DNA of 64,000 nucleotides, from contig NZ_JARJHT010000001.1 in assembly GCF_029269745.1 (NCBI RefSeq), positions 1,178,001 through 1,242,000 on the forward strand. Reading direction: 5' to 3'. Position numbers and translations under genes: made by a program. The notes under the pieces are model-generated. The model saw only the letters and a program-made list of their open reading frames with translations, did no database searches and had not been told where the DNA came from. The stretch's first letter is position 1. The number at the start of each line of letters is the position of its first letter. Below are positions 26,301 to 32,676 of the stretch, piece by piece. The stretch is from Polluticoccus soli (GTDB lineage Bacteria > Bacteroidota > Bacteroidia > Chitinophagales > Chitinophagaceae).

Positions 26301-28427
26301 GTTAGTGATGCGAACGGTTGTACAACTGCGGCGTCTGCCACTGTAACAGCACCGGTAGCTGTGTCGCTGGGCGGTGTTGCCAGCAATGCATCATGCTATC
26401 AAACGGCAACCGGCAGCATCAACCTAACGGTAAACAGCGGCACTGCTCCTTACAACTACCAATGGAGCAACAACAGCACTACTGAAGATGTAAACAGTTT
26501 GTCGGCCGGCGCTTATTCAGTCCTTGTTACAGATGCTAATAACTGTACTGCTACAGCTGGTTTCACTATCGCTCAACCTATATCTGCAGTTTCGGTCTCT
26601 GGTATCGTGACAGATGTAACTACCAATGGTGGCGCCAACGGCAGTATCAATATCACTGCCATAGGCGGTACGTCACCTTACACCTACCAGTGGAGCAATA
26701 ACACAACAGCTGAAGATCCAGCCAACCTGTCGGCCGGCAATTACACCGTAACTGTAACCGATGCTAAAGGCTGCTCTACTACGGCCAGTTACACAGTTTC
26801 CCAGCCTGCGCTGTTCGTTGTTACAGGTAGTGTTACCAATACTACTTGTGGCAGCAACAATGGCGCCATCTATATTTCTATCAATGGTGGCGTTGCACCA
26901 TTCAATTATAGCTGGAGCAACAATGCGACTACGCAAAATGTAAGCGCACTGGCATCTGGCAATTACACAGTAACTGTTACCGATGCTGCCAACACCGTTG
27001 TTAGCCAGAGTTTCACAGTAGGTGGCAGCGCACAGGTAGTAAGCGCAACTGCTTCTGTTACTAACGTAACCGGATGCAATGGCCAAAACAATGGCGCCAT
27101 CACGCTGACTCCATCAGGTGGTACTGCACCTTACTCATTCAACTGGGGTAACAACATCACTGCACAAAACAGGACCGGCCTTGCAGCTGGTACTTATACC
27201 GTGACCATAACAGATGCTACTGACTGCAGCGCTACACTGAGCTTTAACGTCAGTGGCGCAGCAGCACCGATAAGCGTCGCAGGCAATGTAACCAATGTAA
27301 CCTGCTTCGGTAATAACGACGGTGCTATAGATGTAACAGTAACAGGCGGCACCGCACCTTATACATACAACTGGCTGCTGAGCAACGCGACAACTGAAGA
27401 TAGGACAGGCTTGTATGCTGGGCTGTACTACCTGAATGTAACAGACGCTAACAATTGCAGCGATAACAAACTGTTTGTGGTAACGACTCCGGCATTCATC
27501 TCCGCCAATGGCACTACTACAAATGTAAGCTGCCGTGACGGCAACAACGGCGCTATCGACCTGACCGTATCTGGTGGCACTGCTCCATACACTTATAACT
27601 GGAGCAACAATGCGACAACACAAGACGTTACCAACCTGGCTGCTGGCAACTACTCCGTAACTATTACTGATTCGAAGGGCTGTCAGAAAGCCTTGAATTT
27701 CACAATTACTCAACCAACAGCTATAAGTGCCAGCATTGGAGTTAGTCCCACGGTAACTGTTACTAATGGACAACCGTATACTATCTACCTCGGTTTTGGT
27801 CCGCAATCGGTTACATTGTCTGCATCAGCAACAGGTGGCACAGCAGCTTACAGCTATAACTGGACCGGCGCAACAAGTACAATATCCAGCGCAAGCGTTA
27901 ATCCAACAACTACCAAGACGTATACGCTGACAGTTACCGACGCAAAAGGTTGCATCCAAACAACGACAAAGACTATTGAAGTTATTGATATCCGTTCGGG
28001 CGATAAGATCAAGGTTTGTCATAACGGCAGCACTAAGACCATCAGCGCCAATGCAGTGCAATCACACCTGAATCATGGCGACTATCCTGGCGATTGCATT
28101 ACTGCAAATAAAGCGGGCGAACCACAAGAAGAACATGACGAGAATGAGATCGCCGAAACAAGTGCAGAAGTGACGCCATTTGAAACAGTGAAAGAGATTA
28201 GTGTATATCCTAACCCGAGCGAAGGTAGCTTCATCCTTCAATTACCAAACGGCGATAACCAGGCGCAGATACTCATCACCGATGTACTGGGTAAAGTGAT
28301 AGAAAGACGCCACGTGGTAGGGATGAACACGATAGTATTTGAACTGGGTCATGTTGCCAAAGGCACCTACAATATCCACGTGACAATAGCCAAGGACATT
28401 TATAGCTCCCGGGTTGTATTGAAATAA
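23337..28427 (+). CDS. Giant SprB-repeat surface protein with LamG domain and T9SS sorting domain
   Basis: A 1696-residue secreted protein. A signal peptide (to about residue 25, GVRAQA) is followed by an Ig/PKD-like segment with SSTICPGDSVLLTAS. A LamG/concanavalin-type domain lies at about residues 130-300 (ITVEIWARPQ, WFHITGTYDGTSLKIYVNG, LMDELRIWNYAAG). Another Ig-like segment comes next. About 13 SprB-type repeats of ~75 residues follow (core TCNG-NGAINI--GGTAPYTYNWS, ending TVTDANGC), then one diverged repeat. Near the end is a VCHNG...HLNHGDYPGDC module, and then a type A sorting domain starting VYPNPSEGSF. SprB-like proteins are surface adhesins, some serving gliding; whether this one does is unknown. 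It has its own promoter region and tandem terminators. Confidence 0.93.
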   Translation: MKKSFVKIAFFIAIALLSVLGVRAQATITINGSSTICPGDSVLLTASPGNSYQWLNFGFPIFGATQQSYAAKQTGQYTVVVTSAMIQYTSATTVITASPAPTVFINTSNNVVCPGTPISVSITGSNNSGQAAQFNTFLASNAHVAIPHQSQLNSNNITVEIWARPQLNNTVQGLVSKLPIATSFETGYAIRQINNRFQFCIGKEGNEVVVQSNTFNLGPWFHITGTYDGTSLKIYVNGILHATTSAPGYNINSTTDVVVGNYVSLNAPFKGLMDELRIWNYAAGASDIQCNYRVSSHPTATGLVGYWPMNEVVNGTTTPDLTSYNNSGNVVNGTALVSSGAGLTHMFTWDAGPGLTNLGATCLTLTPSVSHIYKVTAMSNAGCTAFDTAEITVLPVAAIQNMTGGGVYCTGRPGLPIGLSNSQAGVSYQLKRNNVNFGAPITGTGSPLTLAAVIQAGTYTVTAKLGTCSNEMNGSATVQVFSSPEIISYAINDPLCNGGTGSINITINAGNPPFTYNWSSGDNTEDVSNKLAGIYSFEVSDTKGCNAADTFTINEPTPALISGSAYNITCFGANNGTINLVAGGTAPHTFAWSNSAISQNLINLAPGTYSVTVTDALNCSKSGTYTITQPTLLTVNGMATDVTCNGVANGTINITAAGGTAPYTYSWNNNATSEDLQSLAPGSYTVTVTDANGCTATAGFTISEPLLLGATIDVTNVSCYNAGNGHIDLSVMGGTAPYNYTWSNNATTEDISNLAPGNYSVNITDANGCTATTAAMVTQPTSLSVSGTTANANCFAANTGAIDVTVSGGTAPYSYSWSNNTSTQDLSGITAGSYSVAVSDAKGCSANASFTISQPTAFVLTKNVTNVSCNGGANGAINITASGGVGPYSYSWNNSATTEDISGIAAGNYTVVVSYGSGCSYSETIAVIAPTTLTAIATTTSTSCTGNNTDGTASVITTGGTTPYSYSWSNNATTPAISGLTPGNYSVNVSDANGCTTAASATVTAPVAVSLGGVASNASCYQTATGSINLTVNSGTAPYNYQWSNNSTTEDVNSLSAGAYSVLVTDANNCTATAGFTIAQPISAVSVSGIVTDVTTNGGANGSINITAIGGTSPYTYQWSNNTTAEDPANLSAGNYTVTVTDAKGCSTTASYTVSQPALFVVTGSVTNTTCGSNNGAIYISINGGVAPFNYSWSNNATTQNVSALASGNYTVTVTDAANTVVSQSFTVGGSAQVVSATASVTNVTGCNGQNNGAITLTPSGGTAPYSFNWGNNITAQNRTGLAAGTYTVTITDATDCSATLSFNVSGAAAPISVAGNVTNVTCFGNNDGAIDVTVTGGTAPYTYNWLLSNATTEDRTGLYAGLYYLNVTDANNCSDNKLFVVTTPAFISANGTTTNVSCRDGNNGAIDLTVSGGTAPYTYNWSNNATTQDVTNLAAGNYSVTITDSKGCQKALNFTITQPTAISASIGVSPTVTVTNGQPYTIYLGFGPQSVTLSASATGGTAAYSYNWTGATSTISSASVNPTTTKTYTLTVTDAKGCIQTTTKTIEVIDIRSGDKIKVCHNGSTKTISANAVQSHLNHGDYPGDCITANKAGEPQEEHDENEIAETSAEVTPFETVKEISVYPNPSEGSFILQLPNGDNQAQILITDVLGKVIERRHVVGMNTIVFELGHVAKGTYNIHVTIAKDIYSSRVVLK
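24787..27720 (+). repeat. Tandem SprB-type repeats within the giant adhesin gene (13 units, ~225 bp each)
   Basis: Thirteen in-frame units of about 75 codons each carry CxG-NG-I, GGTAPYxYxWSNN-T and VTDA-GC. DNA identity between units is limited to the core motifs. Unit 9 lacks the first Cys (TTNGGANGSI), and units 10 and 11 have shortened N-terminal parts. A fourteenth copy (from about 27721) is much diverged. Confidence 0.85.
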
Positions 28428-28444
28428 CTTAAGAGGGACTCACA

Positions 28445-28484
28445 AAACAAAAAAGGCAGCCACGGCAGGCTGCCTTTTTTGTTT
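28445..28484 (+). terminator. Terminator of the SprB-type gene
   Basis: 17-bp arms around the core GGCAGCC / GGCTGCC flank a 6-nt loop (28462-28467), with A-rich and T-rich outer parts. The hairpin starts 17 bp after the stop codon. Confidence 0.85.
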
Positions 28485-28494
28485 GTATATACGC

Positions 28495-28530
28495 ATAAAT
28501 AAAGCAGCCTGAAAAGGCTGCTTTATTTAT
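28495..28530 (-). terminator. Terminator of rho (perfect 16-bp hairpin)
   Basis: ATAAATAAAGCAGCCT and its exact complement flank a GAAA loop. It sits 17 bp past the rho stop codon on the minus strand, back to back with the preceding hairpin. Confidence 0.75.
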
Positions 28531-28547
28531 ATAAAATTCCAGATCTA

Positions 28548-30227
28548 CTATTTATTCATTGTTGCCAGGAACTCTTCGTTGCTCTTAGTTCCGCGCATTT
28601 GCTGCATCAGGAAGTTCATTGCTTCGTCAGTATGCATGTCGGCAATATGATTGCGGAGCACCCACATTTTGTTTAACACATCTTTATCCAACAGCAGGTC
28701 GTCGCGACGTGTAGAAGATGAAGTGATATCGATAGCAGGGAAGATACGCTTGTTAGCCAGGCGGCGGTCAAGCTGCAACTCCATGTTACCTGTACCTTTA
28801 AATTCTTCAAAGATCACCTCGTCCATTTTAGAACCTGTATCGATCAGCGCTGTTGCCAAAATGGTGAGTGAACCACCATTCTCGATCTTACGTGCAGCAC
28901 CGAAGAACTGTTTTGGCTTTTGCATCGCGTTAGCTTCCACACCACCACTCAACACTTTACCAGATGCTGGCGCAACAGTATTGTGTGCACGTGCAAGACG
29001 CGTGATCGAGTCGAGCAGGATCACCACATCGTGACCAACTTCAACAAGACGTTTTGCTTTTTGCAGCGCTATAGTTGAAACTTTTACGTGTTTGTCAGCC
29101 GGTTCATCGAAAGTAGAAGCGATCACCTCTGCACGTACGCTACGTTGCATATCAGTAACTTCTTCGGGACGCTCATCCACCAGTACGATCATCAGGTAGC
29201 ATTCAGGGTGGTTGGCAGCTATCGCGTTGGCCACATCCTTCAGCAGCATTGTCTTACCCGTTTTAGGCTGCGCTACTATCAGTCCACGCTGGCCTTTACC
29301 TATTGGAGTGAACAGGTCCATGATACGAGTACCATAGTTGTTGGCAAGCTTTGGAGTAAGGTTCAGCTTCTCATATGGAAACAGCGGTGTCAAGTAATCA
29401 AACGGTACGCGGTCGCGTATATCATCCGGGTGTTTGCCATTAATACTATCTACCTTCAGGAGAGCGAAATATTTTTCACCTTCTTTCGGTGGACGAACTG
29501 TACCGCGTACGGTATCGCCGGTCTTCAGACCGAACAGTTTTATTTGCGACGGAGATACATAGATATCATCCGGTGAGCTTAAGTAGTTGTAATCACTGCT
29601 ACGCAGGAAGCCATAACCATCAGGCATCATTTCCAATACGCCTTCGCTGAACACTTGTCCGTCGAATTCGATATTGAAATTGCTTTGCTTCTCTTCGCGG
29701 CGTTGATGCTGGTGCTGATGACGACCACCTTGATGTTGCTGCGGACGTTGCTGCTGTTGCTCAGCAACAGGTTGCTGCGGTGCCTGTACGGCGCCTTCTG
29801 CTTCAGCCGCAGGCATTACGATACCAGAAGCCTCCTCAGCTGCAGGAGCTTTTGCTTCCGTATGCTTCTTTGCAGGCGTTTCACCTATCTCGTTCATCAG
29901 TTCAGACCAACCTGCAGGTACTGATTCGTTTGGTTCTTCAACAGTTGCTTCTGTCTTAGGCTTTCGTGCCTTTACAGGTCTTTTAGGTTCTTCTGCGGGT
30001 TCGGCAGTTTTAGCAGGAGCGGCTTCAGCTTTGGGTTTTCTTGCACGAGGTTTTTTTGCCTCGTCCGTTGCCGTGGTTTTGTCGTTGTTTAATGCTTGCT
30101 GATCCAATATTTTATAAATAAGAGTTTGTTTATCGAGAGAGCGTGGATTTTTGATCTTCATATTGTCCGCTACATCCACTAGTTCAGGAACGAGCATGTC
30201 GTTCAATTGTGCAATATCGTAAGGCAT
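28548..30227 (-). CDS. rho: Transcription termination factor Rho with long disordered N-terminal insert
   Basis: Rho is a hexameric RNA helicase that ends transcription at unstructured C-rich RNA. The protein has 559 residues against about 420 in E. coli. Residues 1-50 are the N-terminal helical domain ([16 protein letters not shown]). Residues ~55-185 are a low-complexity, charged Ala/Pro/Lys/Glu- and then Gln/His-rich insert ([23 protein letters not shown]). Then come the RNA-binding OB fold ([18 protein letters not shown]) and the ATPase with Walker A in [15 protein letters not shown], Walker B in [17 protein letters not shown], and the R-finger region. Such inserts are known in Bacteroidota Rho, where one has been linked to condensate formation in Bacteroides. 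A ~150-nt leader lies upstream. Confidence 0.97.
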   Translation of the reverse strand: MPYDIAQLNDMLVPELVDVADNMKIKNPRSLDKQTLIYKILDQQALNNDKTTATDEAKKPRARKPKAEAAPAKTAEPAEEPKRPVKARKPKTEATVEEPNESVPAGWSELMNEIGETPAKKHTEAKAPAAEEASGIVMPAAEAEGAVQAPQQPVAEQQQQRPQQHQGGRHQHQHQRREEKQSNFNIEFDGQVFSEGVLEMMPDGYGFLRSSDYNYLSSPDDIYVSPSQIKLFGLKTGDTVRGTVRPPKEGEKYFALLKVDSINGKHPDDIRDRVPFDYLTPLFPYEKLNLTPKLANNYGTRIMDLFTPIGKGQRGLIVAQPKTGKTMLLKDVANAIAANHPECYLMIVLVDERPEEVTDMQRSVRAEVIASTFDEPADKHVKVSTIALQKAKRLVEVGHDVVILLDSITRLARAHNTVAPASGKVLSGGVEANAMQKPKQFFGAARKIENGGSLTILATALIDTGSKMDEVIFEEFKGTGNMELQLDRRLANKRIFPAIDITSSSTRRDDLLLDKDVLNKMWVLRNHIADMHTDEAMNFLMQQMRGTKSNEEFLATMNK

Positions 30228-30386
30228 GCTAATCTCTTTTCAGAAAAAAGTTTGATATGATTCCTATAAAAGCCAAATGTGTTAAATACTTGATCTCCTT
30301 GTACGCCCAGGTTTAATCCGTAAAAAGAAAAAGGGAAAAAATTCAGGTCACTGAACGAAAAGATGGGAACTCATATTCCACTGATG

Positions 30387-30419
30387 CAAGATTACAAATG
30401 TTTTGGTGAAAAAACCAAA
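30387..30419 (-). promoter_or_regulatory. Candidate rho promoter, TTTG-N21-TAATCTTG
   Basis: On the minus strand TTTG (30419-30416) is followed by a 21-nt spacer and TAATCTTG (30394-30387), which has one mismatch to the -7 consensus. The predicted start near 30382 gives a leader of about 150 nt, including a long pyrimidine run (complement of ~30318-30343). Confidence 0.5.
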
Positions 30420-30425
30420 ATATTT

Positions 30426-31409
30426 TTATTTTCTGCTATTGAGGTAAGCCGCTGCCATACGGGCTATCGTCGTTTTTACGGGCTGGTATTCAAACCCCGG
30501 CAAAAACTCCATTAACTTCCGGTTATTATAGAACACCTTACGGCCTGCTGCCCTGGCTGTCTCTTTCGTTACGGTGATCTTTGATCCCCACAATGTATTA
30601 CGAAATTCATTCCAGCGCCAAACCAGCCCGGAAAGCAGCCTACCGGCCCTGATATGGGGTGCTTTTCTCCCCATTTCCCGGGCCATAGTGGTAAATATCT
30701 CCTTATATGCATGGTTTCCCGCGCTGATAATGAAGCGTTCATCGCGGATCTCGGATTGCATGAGCATGTACGACGCTTTCACTACGTCCTGTACATCTAC
30801 CCAGCCGGTAATACCCTCGGTATAAAAAGGGAATTCACTGTACACCACTTTGATCAGCCTCGCCGAGCCCTGGTCCCAGTTGGACCCTTCGCCCAGTATA
30901 GTAGCGGGGTTGATGATCACTGCATTTAACCCTTCAGCCATACCGCGCCATACCTCTATCTCTGCCATGTATTTACTGAGGCCATAACTGGAATAGTGCC
31001 CGGACTCTTCCCACTGCACGTCTTCAGAGATCGGCTCTCCGGGTTTTGCAGCCCGACCGAGTGCCGCCACTGAACTCACATAGAGCAGCTTGTCGACATT
31101 TTGCAGCAGGGCTTCATTAACGATATTGGCAGTGCTTTCAACATTGAAATGCAGCAACTCTTCTTTTCGCTGGCGCTCAAAGGAAACGATGCCGGCACAG
31201 TGGTAAACCTGTGTTATTCCCTCCATCACCTCTTCTACTGCAAAAACATCGAGCAGATCGCATTGCTGCCAGCTGACGTTCTTGAGCGACGATAACTCCT
31301 CGTCAGGTTGGCACCGGAAATACAGCGCACGCACAGCATGGCCCTGCTCCGAAAGGTAGCGTACCAGGTGCTGGCCTAAAAAACCGCTTGCTCCGGTTAC
31401 GAGGATCAT
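30426..31409 (-). CDS. NAD-dependent epimerase/dehydratase family protein (extended SDR)
   Basis: A 327-residue cytoplasmic Rossmann-fold oxidoreductase. The nucleotide-binding motif is GASGFLGQHLVRYL at the N-terminus. The acidic/aliphatic pattern of extended SDRs follows (WQQCDLLD, YHCAGIVSF). The catalytic site is intact: VSSVAALGRA carries the Ser, and YGLSKYMAEIE carries YxxxK. Later segments (NPATILGEGSNWDQGS, WVDVQDVV) resemble dihydroflavonol-4-reductase-like proteins, but the substrate cannot be assigned. Downstream of pheS on the same strand with a hairpin between, so it may be an independent unit. Confidence 0.88.
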   Translation of the reverse strand: MILVTGASGFLGQHLVRYLSEQGHAVRALYFRCQPDEELSSLKNVSWQQCDLLDVFAVEEVMEGITQVYHCAGIVSFERQRKEELLHFNVESTANIVNEALLQNVDKLLYVSSVAALGRAAKPGEPISEDVQWEESGHYSSYGLSKYMAEIEVWRGMAEGLNAVIINPATILGEGSNWDQGSARLIKVVYSEFPFYTEGITGWVDVQDVVKASYMLMQSEIRDERFIISAGNHAYKEIFTTMAREMGRKAPHIRAGRLLSGLVWRWNEFRNTLWGSKITVTKETARAAGRKVFYNNRKLMEFLPGFEYQPVKTTIARMAAAYLNSRK

Positions 31410-31434
31410 GCTTGCAATGTAAAGGGTAAAATGA

Positions 31435-31475
31435 AAAAGGTAAAATGAGAGTTCATATTTTTCATTTTACCTTTT
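31435..31475 (-). terminator. Hairpin between pheS and the SDR gene
   Basis: AAAAGGTAAAATGA (31435-31448) pairs perfectly with TCATTTTACCTTTT (31462-31475) around a 13-nt loop. It starts 12 bp past the pheS stop. The stem is AT-rich and a second partial copy (AAAGGGTAAAATG) sits at 31421-31433, so it may be a weak terminator. Confidence 0.55.
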
Positions 31476-31487
31476 ACCATTTTCAAT

Positions 31488-32513
31488 CTATTGGGATTGG
31501 AACTGTTTCAAAAATCTGACGTCGTTTTGCGAATACAACCGCAGGTCGTTCACCTGGTATTTTATCTGCGTGATACGCTCGATACCCATACCAAATGCAT
31601 AACCGGTGTACACCTCGGGATCGATACCAAAGTTGCGCAACATGTTCGGGTGCACCATACCACAACCCAATATTTCTACCCAGCCGGTGTGTTTACATAG
31701 GTTGCAGCCACTGCCGCCACACACGGTGCACGAGATGTCCATTTCCGCACTTGGCTCAGTGAACGGGAAGTAAGACGGGCGGAAGCGCACTTTCGTATCC
31801 GGTCCGAACATTTCAGTCACGAAGTAGTATAGCGCTTGCTTCAGGTCAGCGAACGAAACACCTTTATCAATATACAGACCTTCGCACTGATGGAAGAAGC
31901 AGTGCGCGCGCGCCGAGATGGTCTCGTTGCGGTACACACGGCCCGGACACAATACCCTTACCGGCAGCTTGCCCTGCTCCATAATGCGCGCCTGTACCGA
32001 TGAGGTGTGCGTACGCAGCACCCAATCCGGGTTTTGCGACACGTAGAACGTATCCTGCATATCGCGGGCCGGGTGGTGCTCCGGCATATTCAGCGAAGTA
32101 AAGTTGTGCCAGTCATCCTCTATTTCAGGACCGGTGGCTACACTAAAGCCTATCTTCTCGAATATCGAAACTATCTGGTTTTCTACCATGCGCAGCGGGT
32201 GACGCGTGCCCAAAGGCAGCTCAGTACCCGGCATAGTAATATCTATAGCCGGACCTTTTTGCGAAGCGCCATCCTGCAGGTGTTTGAACTCTTCGTACTT
32301 GCCCTCGGCCAATTGCTTGAACGCGTTCAGCACCTGTCCGGCTTCTTTCTTCTGCTCAACCGGCACGTTTTTCATCTCACCGAATATCTGCTTCACGATA
32401 CCCTTGGTACCGAGGTATTTTATACGGTATTCTTCCAGCTCTTTTGCATCGGCCGGAGTGAAACTATTGATATCCTGTTCGTGGGCTTTTATCTGTTCCT
32501 GTAAGGATTGCAT
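31488..32513 (-). CDS. pheS: Phenylalanine-tRNA ligase alpha subunit
   Basis: PheS is the catalytic subunit of the alpha2beta2 class II synthetase that charges tRNA-Phe. The start is set at the ATG at 32513 (MQSLQEQIKA, 341 aa); an upstream GTG would add two residues. The N-terminal coiled-coil arm (residues 1-90) precedes class II motifs: GTRHPLRMVENQ, MQDTFYV and LRTHTSSVQAR in motif 2, and GYAFGMGIERITQIKY in motif 3. A CxxC-rich insertion (SCTVCGGSGCNLCKHTGW, about residues 250-270) is common in some bacterial lineages. pheT is not adjacent. A consensus -7 box lies 5 nt before the ATG, which suggests a leaderless message. Confidence 0.96.
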   Translation of the reverse strand: MQSLQEQIKAHEQDINSFTPADAKELEEYRIKYLGTKGIVKQIFGEMKNVPVEQKKEAGQVLNAFKQLAEGKYEEFKHLQDGASQKGPAIDITMPGTELPLGTRHPLRMVENQIVSIFEKIGFSVATGPEIEDDWHNFTSLNMPEHHPARDMQDTFYVSQNPDWVLRTHTSSVQARIMEQGKLPVRVLCPGRVYRNETISARAHCFFHQCEGLYIDKGVSFADLKQALYYFVTEMFGPDTKVRFRPSYFPFTEPSAEMDISCTVCGGSGCNLCKHTGWVEILGCGMVHPNMLRNFGIDPEVYTGYAFGMGIERITQIKYQVNDLRLYSQNDVRFLKQFQSQ

Positions 32514-32518
32514 ACGCA

Positions 32519-32526
32519 CAAAGATA
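32519..32526 (-). promoter_or_regulatory. Candidate -7 box TATCTTTG abutting pheS
   Basis: Minus-strand TATCTTTG is a full TAnnTTTG match 5 nt upstream of the pheS ATG. The predicted start site would fall on or next to the start codon. No clear -33 TTTG is seen. Confidence 0.5.
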
Positions 32527-32676
32527 TGGATTAGAGCGAAATCGGCTCCCGTGGTAAGGTTATTGCTGTTTGGTTAACATACAAGTATCACAAAAGCTGA
32601 CATTGTTAATATTTATATAACTAAATCATGCACCACCCCATTTTTGATTAAATTGTGGTGGTATTAAAAAGACTTC

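Noticed and set aside
24787-27720. Regular repeats considered as CRISPR or a satellite array
   Set aside because: The ~225-bp units are in frame, code for SprB-type protein domains and differ at the DNA level. There are no short identical repeats with unique spacers.
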